6,895 nucleotides of DNA from CBIHLX01 sp966210935 (GTDB taxonomy: Bacteria > Patescibacteriota > Saccharimonadia > Saccharimonadales > Saccharimonadaceae), in NCBI GenBank assembly GCA_966210935.1, contig CBIHLX010000043.1, forward strand, positions 1 to 6,895, written 5' to 3'. Below, piece by piece: positions 1 through 6,371 of the stretch. Below the pieces are notes generated by a model, which ran no database searches, was not told the origin of the DNA, and saw only the letters and a list, made by a program, of their open reading frames with translations. The number at the start of each line of letters is the position of its first letter. The first letter of the stretch is position 1. The translations under genes and the position numbers were made by a program.

Positions 1-2360
1 TGCGAACCGAGTCGGGCAGTGAAGACGCCCGTTGTATCGTACTGAAAACGTGTACTAAGGTCGCGGCTTGGGATAGTAAATGAGCCGTCGCTATATAGCC
101 CAAAGCCGGCGACATACCCCTGTCCAGGAGGAAGTTCATGAACACCTTCATAACGTAGAGGGCTTGCTAGTTGGACGGCGCCACTTACTGCACTAGGAGC
201 GCCATCACCAGCTTCATTGCGAGCAGTCACACGAATTTGATAGCGATCGGCTGGCAGGTTTGATAGTGTCAGGCTGGTTTGCGACGCGGGTACGACAGTG
301 TGGCTTTCCCACTGCGCATGGGTGTCGAGCATGAGGGTTTCAATATGGTATTCGCGAATCGTACCATTGCCACTTGAGGCAGGTGCGCTCCAATTAAGAT
401 TGATTTGATTGTTGGATTTTGCCGCAACGACATTTCGTGGAGCTGACGGGCCAGTGATGCTAGCATCTACAGTATAAATAGACACGCGACTATTACCGTC
501 GTCGGCAACATAGAGGCGGTTTTGAGAATCGATCGCCAAGTCCTGTGCCCACTCAAATTGGTTCGGACCATCGCCTGCGCTACCGATCTTTGCAACGCGT
601 TTACCTTGGCTATCGAGAACGTGGATATAATGGTCGCTTGTACGGGCGACATATATCATGCCGTTACTGGCGACGCGGATCTCTCCGTAGCTACCATAGC
701 CTTCGTCTCCAGCGTCTCTGGCTGCACGCTGTCCAAGCGTGGCGATAAGCTGTTCGGACGGGTTGAACTTAAAGATATAGCCAGAACCGGCGGCGGTCAT
801 GTAGCTGTTGCCTGCGGTGTCGAAGGTAATGCCGGTGGCGCCGCTGTAGTCACTGATTGGGAGGATTGGATTCCAGTTGCGCAGGAAAGTACCTGTTGGG
901 CTGAAAACTTCAATGCGCCCGCCGCCATTATGACCATCGTCGTTTACGTAGACATTGCCGTTGATAGGGCTGATGGCAAGCGTGGTTGTGCTGGCAAATT
1001 GACCATCACCTTGTCCTTGTGAGCCAAACTGGCCAAGATAGTTGCCGCTTTGGTCGAAGATTTGGACCCGAGCCGACTGGGGGCCACTTGTCCATTCGGT
1101 GACGTATACGTTGCCATTAAATGGACTGACTGCAACGTCTCGTGGACGGCGGAACTGGCCATTGCCGGTGCCTTCGGAACCAAACGTGAAGAGTAGATTG
1201 CGATTATCGTCATATTTTTGAATGCGATGATTGACTGAGTCGACGATATAGACGTTATCAGATTGGTCAACGTCAACGCTTAGCGGTCCCCAGAATTGTC
1301 CTGGTTCGGTGCCGTAGTCGCCAAACTGACGAATATATGTACCATCAGATGTAAAGCTTTGAACACGTGAAATATACGGTTCGATCGTGTGAATATTGCC
1401 ATCTGCTGAGACAATGATATCTTGCGCACCGCTTGGGATACCTGGGGCGAAGCTTTCTGACGCATCGGCAAGGCCAAGCCGTTTGACGTAGGCGCCAGTG
1501 TTTTTGTCGAACCATTTGACCGTGTTTGTGCTGGTGACCAGGACGTAGCCGTCACTGGTAACCGCGACGCCGCCAGGTGAGTAGAGATCGCCGGCATTAG
1601 CAGCAGGGTAGGCAGCGTACTGGCCGATAGTCCGAAGGTAATTCCAGCTACTATCAAAAACAGTAATCCGGCCGTTATTGTTGTCGGCCATATATATGTC
1701 GCCGTTGGTATCGAATGCAATGTCTTCAATGTAACCGAGCTGCCCTGGTCCCGATCCGGCTGTGCCGAACTGGCCAATTGGGGTGTCGTTACTGTCAAAA
1801 ACATGAATCCGGGAGCCGTCTGCAACGTAGAGGTTACCGTTTGGTGCGAAGCGGACGTGGCCATTGTAATCAAACTCACCGGGGTTGACACTCCCCTGGC
1901 TGCCAAACGTGCGCAGGTAGGTGCCGGTCGGGGAATATACGTTAATGCGGTAATTGTCGCCGTCGGAGACATAGATTTCGCCGTTACTCTTCACATCAAT
2001 ACCCGATACCCAGCCAAACTCGCCGACTACGTCTGACCAGTCACCAGGACCGAACTTTAAGAGAAGGTCGCCGGTTGGGCTGAACTTACGAATGACATAG
2101 TTGTCACCATCGGCAACGTAGAAGTTGTTTTGATCATCCGTCGTGAAGTAGTACGGTGCGAGAAGCGTTTGCGGTGATCCGATTTGAGAAGTTTGGCGAT
2201 AGGCCGGAGTGGCAGCCATGGCTGTGCGAAATGCGTCAATAAATCCAAGCGCGGTGCTGACGAGCAGGATGAAGGCCAAGCCCAACGCTGTAATACGTAT
2301 TCTGAGAGGTTGTTGTTGAAATGTTGATCGTACTGTTGGTTTGATCTGTAGTCGCTGCAC
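1..2360 (-). CDS. Exported/membrane-anchored NHL-repeat beta-propeller protein with fibronectin type III domain (3' end outside window)
   Basis: One frame stays open from GTG at 2360 to the window edge (786 residues, C-terminus missing). The start is fixed by in-frame TGA-TAA just upstream and an AAGGT ribosome site 6 bases before the GTG; the first in-frame ATG (residue 48) lies beyond the membrane segment. A basic N-terminus (R11, R20, R22) leads into a hydrophobic helix at about 23-41, then AMA/AT at 47-51, a possible signal peptidase I site; otherwise it is an N-terminal anchor. Residues 70-637 hold 12 repeats of about 47 residues of the type GN.YV.D....RI..F...G..L..FG, typical of NHL propellers. 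Residues 638-730 form an FN3 domain (starts GPSAPRNV, W in NLNWSAP, ends near SAVSGAV). NHL propellers and FN3 domains usually bind proteins or glycans; no catalytic motif was seen. It lies 107 bp downstream of the glycosyltransferase, possibly with its own control. A surface or secreted adhesion or scaffold role is inference. Confidence 0.9.
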   Translation of the reverse strand, partial: MQRLQIKPTVRSTFQQQPLRIRITALGLAFILLVSTALGFIDAFRTAMAATPAYRQTSQIGSPQTLLAPYYFTTDDQNNFYVADGDNYVIRKFSPTGDLLLKFGPGDWSDVVGEFGWVSGIDVKSNGEIYVSDGDNYRINVYSPTGTYLRTFGSQGSVNPGEFDYNGHVRFAPNGNLYVADGSRIHVFDSNDTPIGQFGTAGSGPGQLGYIEDIAFDTNGDIYMADNNNGRITVFDSSWNYLRTIGQYAAYPAANAGDLYSPGGVAVTSDGYVLVTSTNTVKWFDKNTGAYVKRLGLADASESFAPGIPSGAQDIIVSADGNIHTIEPYISRVQSFTSDGTYIRQFGDYGTEPGQFWGPLSVDVDQSDNVYIVDSVNHRIQKYDDNRNLLFTFGSEGTGNGQFRRPRDVAVSPFNGNVYVTEWTSGPQSARVQIFDQSGNYLGQFGSQGQGDGQFASTTTLAISPINGNVYVNDDGHNGGGRIEVFSPTGTFLRNWNPILPISDYSGATGITFDTAGNSYMTAAGSGYIFKFNPSEQLIATLGQRAARDAGDEGYGSYGEIRVASNGMIYVARTSDHYIHVLDSQGKRVAKIGSAGDGPNQFEWAQDLAIDSQNRLYVADDGNSRVSIYTVDASITGPSAPRNVVAAKSNNQINLNWSAPASSGNGTIREYHIETLMLDTHAQWESHTVVPASQTSLTLSNLPADRYQIRVTARNEAGDGAPSAVSGAVQLASPLRYEGVHELPPGQGYVAGFGLYSDGSFTIPSRDLSTRFQYDTTGVFTARLGS
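450..2153 (-). repeat. Twelve tandem NHL-type repeats (protein level)
   Basis: Within the exported protein, twelve consecutive units can be aligned by eye on the pattern (D/S)..GN.YV.D....R(I/V)..(F/Y)...G..L..(F/I)G, each ending in a short hydrophobic strand such as GIDV, HVRF, DIAF, GVAV, DIIV, SVDV, DVAV, TLAI, GITF, EIRV or DLAI. Twelve blades suit two six-bladed propellers, though other splits are possible. Units 8 and 9 share SP.NGNVYV and have longer loops (SGPQSA, GHNGGG). The repeats have diverged at DNA level, so this is not a simple sequence repeat. Confidence 0.8.
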
Positions 2361-2371
2361 CGAATTACCTT
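2361..2371 (-). promoter_or_regulatory. Ribosome binding site setting the GTG start of the NHL protein
   Basis: On the minus strand AAGGT (2371-2367) sits 6 bases before GTG at 2360. In-frame TGA and TAA codons lie immediately upstream, so no earlier start is possible. This supports GTG as the initiator and keeps the N-terminal hydrophobic helix in the protein. Confidence 0.6.
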
Positions 2372-2423
2372 ATCACTCTTAAATAAGGCTAGATCATGTG
2401 GCGCTTCACTAGCAAAACATTTA

Positions 2424-2442
2424 TGTTGTGCTAAGCATAACA
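2424..2442. promoter_or_regulatory. 19-bp near-perfect inverted repeat, candidate operator
   Basis: TGTTGTGCTAAGCATAACA pairs 8 of 9 positions around a central base (TGTT-x-TGCT-a-AGCA-x-AACA). A one-base centre makes a poor RNA hairpin but a good site for a dimeric DNA-binding protein. It lies in the 107-bp gap between the GT4 stop and the NHL gene, 64 bp upstream of the GTG. A weak CATAAA -10-like hexamer follows it on the minus strand, without a convincing -35. The binding protein is unknown. Confidence 0.4.
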
Positions 2443-2467
2443 ATTTTGATGCTGGCTGTAAATGAGA

Positions 2468-3595
2468 TTATTTCTGCGACGATTTGGGGGTGTTGCTGCT
2501 GACGATTTTTTGGAGTTTTTGGTCAAAAAGGCTTGCGGCAAAGCGCTTTGATTTGCGGTGGAGGGTAGCCGGGAGGAAAGAGAGGCTTTCGAAACGCTCG
2601 ATAGCAGTGACGAGGCTTTCGACGGACTGCTCTTTAAAGAGAACGCCCGTTTCTCTGTCCTGCACAATATCAAGAACGCCACCCTTGGCGTAGCCAATCA
2701 CCGGAGTGCCAGCAGCAAGTGCTTCAACAGCTGAAATGCCGAAGTCTTCTTCATTTGGGAAGAGGAAGCCACTGCTGTGCTGCGCAATGCGCACTAGCTC
2801 CTCGTCGCTGACGCGTCCGACGAAATTGATAGTTGGACCCGCGAGAGACTTGAGTCGCTCGGTATCTGGTCCACTACCGATAACGGTCAGTGGGCGAAGG
2901 AGGTTATTACACGCTTCAATTGCGAGGTCGAAACGCTTGTAAGGGACATGACGACCCCAGAGGACATAGCCTTCGCGTTCGGTGCGTGGCGGTGGAGTGA
3001 AGCGGTCAATCTCAACCGGTGGGTGGACGACGGTACTTGGACGATTGTAGTACTGTTTGATGCGCTCCTGGGTGACAGAGGAGTTAGCGATGAGCACGTC
3101 GATACCGGGGATCGATTCAAGATCAATTTTGCGCATCCACCTGACAAACAGGGGGATAAATGGTCGGATCAGGAGGGTTAGTGGTCCGAAGTTAAATTCG
3201 TTTTTGAACTCTTCGTAGTGACTCCAGTAGTAGCGGATCGGCGTGTGGATATAGGAAATATGCACTTGGTCGGGGCGAGTTTTGCGCACTTGCTTCGCTT
3301 CGGCACTTGTAATGGAGAGGATAATATCAAACTCGGTTAAATCGAGCTTACGGAAGGCAAACGGGCGCAAGACTGGCCAAAGAACATGTTTGTAGCGCAG
3401 GAATTTTGGAAGAGCATCTTGCAAGTAGGTAGTGCGCACATCGCAGTTGGCAAAAGCGGTCATTTTATCAGCGTCATAGACCGAGGTATAGATAGGAGCA
3501 TCGGGGAAAAGTTTATGAGCTTCAAGAACGACGAGTTCCCCACCGCCCATGTTGGTCAGCCAATCGGTAACGATAGCAATTTTTGGCGCTGGCAC
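2468..3595 (-). CDS. GT4-family (GT-B fold) glycosyltransferase, WbaZ/mannosyltransferase-like
   Basis: This 375-residue protein would transfer a sugar from a nucleotide donor to a growing lipid-linked saccharide at the inner membrane face. The N-terminal half starts PKIAIVTDW with the glycine-rich GGGE at 17-20 (acceptor domain) and has HTPIRYYW at 117-124, a signature common in WbaZ-like GT4 enzymes. The donor half has VLWGRHVPYKRFD (211-223), VIGSGP (238-243), FVGRVSDEEL (258-267) and the E-x7-E motif at E283/E291 within EEDFGISAVEALAAGTP, followed by GYAKGG (301-306). Length is normal for the family. The tail from about 363 is Ser/Lys-rich and probably disordered. The start is GTG, in TAGTG, sharing one base with the upstream stop, with GAGGAG 7 bases ahead, so translation is probably coupled to the sugar transferase. 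A mannose donor is suggested only by family resemblance; donor and acceptor cannot be read from sequence. Confidence 0.93.
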   Translation of the reverse strand: MPAPKIAIVTDWLTNMGGGELVVLEAHKLFPDAPIYTSVYDADKMTAFANCDVRTTYLQDALPKFLRYKHVLWPVLRPFAFRKLDLTEFDIILSITSAEAKQVRKTRPDQVHISYIHTPIRYYWSHYEEFKNEFNFGPLTLLIRPFIPLFVRWMRKIDLESIPGIDVLIANSSVTQERIKQYYNRPSTVVHPPVEIDRFTPPPRTEREGYVLWGRHVPYKRFDLAIEACNNLLRPLTVIGSGPDTERLKSLAGPTINFVGRVSDEELVRIAQHSSGFLFPNEEDFGISAVEALAAGTPVIGYAKGGVLDIVQDRETGVLFKEQSVESLVTAIERFESLSFLPATLHRKSKRFAASLFDQKLQKIVSSNTPKSSQK

Positions 3596-5037
3596 TAGCG
3601 AGCTCCTCGGCGACGAAGAACAGCGCCAATTGTGCGGAATAGAATTTTAATATCTAGCCAGAAGCTCCAGTTGCGGGCATAGAAGAGCTCGATCTTTACG
3701 CGTTGCTCAGTGGTGAGGTCGCTGCGGCCAGAAACTTGCCACAAACCAGTGACACCCGATTTTACGCTCAAAAGTAGGGCGGCATGGCGAGCGGCAAACT
3801 TGCTGATTAGTTCATTTTTGGGAACAGGGCGAGGGCCGACGAGGCTGAGATCGCCTTTAAGGACATTAAAGAGCTGAGGTAGCTCATCGATAGAGCTGTC
3901 ACGCAGGAACTTGCCAAATGGCGTGATACGGGGGTCGTCGGCTACTTTAAAGTGCTGCTTGTATTCGGCAACGAGGTCATCGCGACCCATTTCAGCAAAT
4001 TCAGCGGCGGCATCTTTTTTGCCGTACCGAGCGTCCATAGAGCGAAACTTATACATCGCAAAGAGCTGTGAATAACGCGTGAGACGCATGCTTTTATAGA
4101 AGATTGGGCCAGGATTAAGGACGAGTTGGAGGAGGCTAACAGTGAGAAGAAGCGGTGATAGCAGGACAATTAAGACAAGACTGCCGACAACGTCAAACAG
4201 GCGTTTAGCGACGGCACCCCAGCCAATGAGGGGAGTTTGGGAGACGGAGATAATCGGGTAGCCTAAGAAAACGTCAACAACGTGCTTGCCAGCGTAGAAT
4301 TCGGCTTCGCCTGGAATGAAGTGGTAGCCAATGTGATTGACCTGTGCGGCAGAAAGAATGCGCTGGTTTCGGTCAGTGGAATCGTAAAGATCGGTCTGGA
4401 TGATAGTGGTAATGTGAAGATCGTTAATTTCTTTTAAGGCCTGATCAACCGAGCTGAAATGTGTGATACCTGAGCCCTTCGGCACAAGGTCTTTTGGTCC
4501 GGCGATCGCAACCACCTTGTAGCCGCTTTTATGGGTCTCGGCGAGATTAGTAGCAATGTCGTAGGTGGCGGGTGAATTACCGACAATCAGGACACGGCTA
4601 ATGCCCTTGCCAAAACGGAACATGAGTGAGCGACCAAGACGGAGTAGTTCACGTTCGCAGACAAGCGCAATAAAGGCAATCACAAGAGCATAGGCAGCGA
4701 CAAGTCGGGCTGGCAGGATGTCGCGCTCGCTGACATACTCCCATCCAATAACAAGCAGGATGCCGACAAAGGCGCCGATAGCGAGTTTGCCCCATTCGGC
4801 GAGACGACGGTTGTAGACGGCGGCACGGTAGAGGCCGAGAGAGGCAAAAATAAGAATCCAAAATGGCATGACAATCAGGAAAGTATTGAAATAATCGATC
4901 GCAGCAATTTGATTGACGAGCGGCCGTGGGTCGTATTGAACGCGCAGGGTGTAGGCGACAATGAAGGCTAGCATGAGGATAGCGAAGTCGGCGATGACAA
5001 GAATGAGACTGTAGACGGTAGTGTTTTTAGATAACAT
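3595..5037 (-). CDS. Polyprenyl-phosphate sugar-1-phosphate transferase (initiating glycosyltransferase, WbaP-like)
   Basis: This enzyme moves a sugar-1-phosphate from a nucleotide sugar onto undecaprenyl phosphate, the first membrane step of exopolysaccharide or O-antigen assembly. The 480-residue layout is the long PHPT type: four predicted membrane helices (about 9-31, 50-70, 84-100, 111-127), a Rossmann-like domain of the CoA_binding_3 kind beginning RVLIVGNSPAT (148-158), a hydrophobic re-entrant/membrane helix at about 281-308, then the bacterial sugar transferase domain. The latter shows PGPIFYK (309-315), KFRSM (330-334), the catalytic Asp-Glu pair in SSIDELPQLFNVLKGD (D384/E385), SLVGPRP (398-404) and SGVTGLWQVSGRS (427-439). 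The usual R.G..G.F stretch before KFRSM reads RLTRYSQLF, lacking both glycines. It heads the minus-strand gene set and ends in TAG overlapping the GT4 start. An ATG start only 10 bp after a TATAAT suggests a leaderless mRNA. Sugar specificity (Gal, Glc or other) is not decidable. Confidence 0.95.
   Translation of the reverse strand: MLSKNTTVYSLILVIADFAILMLAFIVAYTLRVQYDPRPLVNQIAAIDYFNTFLIVMPFWILIFASLGLYRAAVYNRRLAEWGKLAIGAFVGILLVIGWEYVSERDILPARLVAAYALVIAFIALVCERELLRLGRSLMFRFGKGISRVLIVGNSPATYDIATNLAETHKSGYKVVAIAGPKDLVPKGSGITHFSSVDQALKEINDLHITTIIQTDLYDSTDRNQRILSAAQVNHIGYHFIPGEAEFYAGKHVVDVFLGYPIISVSQTPLIGWGAVAKRLFDVVGSLVLIVLLSPLLLTVSLLQLVLNPGPIFYKSMRLTRYSQLFAMYKFRSMDARYGKKDAAAEFAEMGRDDLVAEYKQHFKVADDPRITPFGKFLRDSSIDELPQLFNVLKGDLSLVGPRPVPKNELISKFAARHAALLLSVKSGVTGLWQVSGRSDLTTEQRVKIELFYARNWSFWLDIKILFRTIGAVLRRRGAR
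3596..3608 (-). promoter_or_regulatory. Shine-Dalgarno site for the GT4 gene, inside the upstream gene's end
   Basis: GAGGAG on the minus strand (3608-3603) is 7 bases before the GTG at 3595 and lies in the last codons of the sugar transferase gene. Its strength and spacing favour GTG over the in-frame ATG at residue 16, which would delete the conserved N-terminal beta strand. Confidence 0.75.
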
Positions 5038-5043
5038 CGGTGG

Positions 5044-5052
5044 TGCTATTAT
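5044..5052 (+). promoter_or_regulatory. Extended -10-like element for the plus-strand genes, sharing the same core
   Basis: Plus strand reads TGCTATTAT, five of six matches to TATAAT with the TG extension. It overlaps the minus-strand element base for base at 5048-5052. It would start RNA near 5059, giving a leader of about 20 bases. A second candidate, TATAGT at 5066-5071, would start RNA at about 5078, one base before the ATG. Neither has a recognisable -35. Confidence 0.45.
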
Positions 5053-5056
5053 ACCA
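5048..5056 (-). promoter_or_regulatory. Extended -10 promoter element for the sugar transferase gene
   Basis: Minus strand reads TGGTATAAT, a perfect extended -10. No good -35 is seen at 16-18 bp upstream, as is common for extended -10 promoters. Standard spacing puts the start of transcription at about 5041 (an A on the minus strand), four bases before the ATG at 5037, with no ribosome site in between. Confidence 0.65.
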
Positions 5057-5071
5057 TTTTTCGGCTATAGT

Positions 5072-5081
5072 GGAGGTAATG
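5072..5081 (+). promoter_or_regulatory. GGAGGT placed unusually close to the ATG of the ligase-like gene
   Basis: GGAGGT at 5072-5077 is followed by one base and then ATG at 5079. Only 2 bases separate GGAGG from the ATG, shorter than the usual 4-9. Either the site is used inefficiently, or the mRNA begins at about 5078 from TATAGT and the gene is translated leaderless, the purines then being part of the promoter downstream region rather than a ribosome site. Confidence 0.45.
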
Positions 5082-6371
5082 AAGCTCGCTTGGCTCACCT
5101 CTGTTTACGCCGTTATCCTCCTGATTATTTTTGGCGGTATTGTCGTCCACGCACCCCTGACTGTCTGGCTGGGAACGGTATTTCCTGATTACAGCCCGCT
5201 GATTAAGTCGTGGAAAGAAATTCTTATGATACCCGCCGCGCTGCTTGCAGGGGTACTGGTAACCCGACAGGGGTTGTGGCGAGAGCTGAGTCGCGACTGG
5301 CTGTTTCGGCTGATCGTAGCCTATGCGCTGCTGCATATCGTACTTGCGATCATTTTGCCGCAAGACACCTTGGCGCAACTGGCCGGGTTTGCAATTGATT
5401 TGCGCTACGTGCTTTTCTTTGGACTGGTCTATGTATTGATTCGCCTGGCGCCGCAGTGGCGCAAACAGATCGTGTACGTAGGTGCTATTGGGGCTGTTGT
5501 TGTTGTCGGATTTGCGACGTTGCAGCTATTTTTACCAAAAGACACCCTGTCATATATAGGCTACTCAAAGCAGACGATTGCGCCGTATCTGACGGTTGAT
5601 GAAAACCCCGACTTCATTCGGTACAGTAGTACACTGCGTGGGCCAAATCCGCTCGGCGCCTATGCGGGAATTGTCCTCGGTATGATTACGGCTTTGCTGG
5701 TGCGCCGCAAGCTGCCCCTTGAGCGCAAGAAGGTCTTGTGGGCGACAGGTGCTATTGCGGCATGCAGTCTTGTGGCGGTCTGGATTAATTATTCAAGAAG
5801 TGCGCTGGTCGCAGCAATTGTGACGGTGCTGATCGTGCTGGGTGTGACGATGTTACGGAGAATGTCGCGGCGCGCCTGGCTAGTTGTAGGCGTTGTGTTC
5901 GTAATTCTCGTAGGCAGTTTAGCTGCAGCATGGGAATCAAACTTCGTGTCAAACGTCATCTTGCATGAGAACCCAACGACCGGTGCTGAGATTAGCTCCA
6001 ATGACGGCCACGTGGAATCGTTAATTTTTGGCGTGGGCCGCCTGGTGGCGCAACCGCTTGGTGCGGGTATTGGCAGTACGGGATCGGCCTCGCTGTACGA
6101 TGATGACGAAGGCGGGGTGATCATTGAGAATCAGTATCTCTATATTGCGCACGAAACAGGTTGGTTAGGTTTGGCGCTCTTTGTGGCGATCTTTGGGCTT
6201 ATCATGGTGCGCCTATGGCGAGCGCGAGATGATTGGCTGGCGCTAGGGGTATTTGCAAGCGGTGTGGGCATGGCGCTTATCGGCCTACTACTGCCGGTAT
6301 GGGCAGATGACACGGTGGCAATCGTCTGGTGGGCACTGGCGGCAACTGCATTAGGAGGGGAAGATGAGTGA
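5079..6371 (+). CDS. O-antigen ligase/polymerase-like polytopic membrane protein (Wzy/WaaL superfamily)
   Basis: From ATG 5079 this is 430 residues with about 11-12 hydrophobic segments, normal for the family. Members polymerise lipid-linked repeat units or transfer the finished glycan to an acceptor on the outer face of the membrane. Family-like features are RGPNPLGAYAG at 187-197 opening a helix, NYSRSALVAA near 237-246 (matching the conserved S-R-[SG] region), a large polar loop at about 285-349 including an acidic YDDDEGG stretch, and ENQYLYIAHETGWLGL at 350-365, the usual (N)..H.E.G..G region with H358. Ligase and polymerase cannot be told apart without structural or genomic context. GTG at 5040 would add 13 residues but would overlap the promoter and lacks a ribosome site, so I prefer ATG 5079. 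The gene ends TGA-TAA in tandem and overlaps the next gene by 8 bp. It diverges from the sugar transferase gene, which fits a shared glycan pathway. Confidence 0.85.
   Translation: MKLAWLTSVYAVILLIIFGGIVVHAPLTVWLGTVFPDYSPLIKSWKEILMIPAALLAGVLVTRQGLWRELSRDWLFRLIVAYALLHIVLAIILPQDTLAQLAGFAIDLRYVLFFGLVYVLIRLAPQWRKQIVYVGAIGAVVVVGFATLQLFLPKDTLSYIGYSKQTIAPYLTVDENPDFIRYSSTLRGPNPLGAYAGIVLGMITALLVRRKLPLERKKVLWATGAIAACSLVAVWINYSRSALVAAIVTVLIVLGVTMLRRMSRRAWLVVGVVFVILVGSLAAAWESNFVSNVILHENPTTGAEISSNDGHVESLIFGVGRLVAQPLGAGIGSTGSASLYDDDEGGVIIENQYLYIAHETGWLGLALFVAIFGLIMVRLWRARDDWLALGVFASGVGMALIGLLLPVWADDTVAIVWWALAATALGGEDE
6353..6363 (+). promoter_or_regulatory. Strong Shine-Dalgarno for the LexA-like gene
   Basis: AGGAGG at 6353-6358 lies 5 bases before ATG 6364, within the last codons of the ligase-like gene. 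It fixes the overlapping start and implies expression from the same mRNA. Confidence 0.8.

Noticed and set aside
522..1022. Plus-strand open frame of 166 codons
   Set aside because: Antisense to NHL units with no ribosome site and no recognisable motif; explained by the codon pattern of the repeat gene.
1280..1972. Minus-strand open frame of 230 codons
   Set aside because: It lies in another frame within the NHL-repeat gene, whose frame gives clear repeat motifs throughout; this one gives low-complexity S/T/A-rich sequence with no domain.
2057..2443. Minus-strand open frame covering the gap before the NHL gene
   Set aside because: It runs across the palindrome and the NHL start in a different frame, and its product is unlike any family; the GTG 2360 frame explains this DNA.
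5040..5078. Upstream GTG start for the ligase-like protein
   Set aside because: It would add 13 residues encoded by the promoter core and has no ribosome site; ATG 5079 begins directly at the first membrane helix.
5049..5378. Minus-strand open frame opposite the ligase-like gene
   Set aside because: Shadow of the membrane protein gene; polar, Q/R-rich product without motifs, and it covers the divergent promoter.
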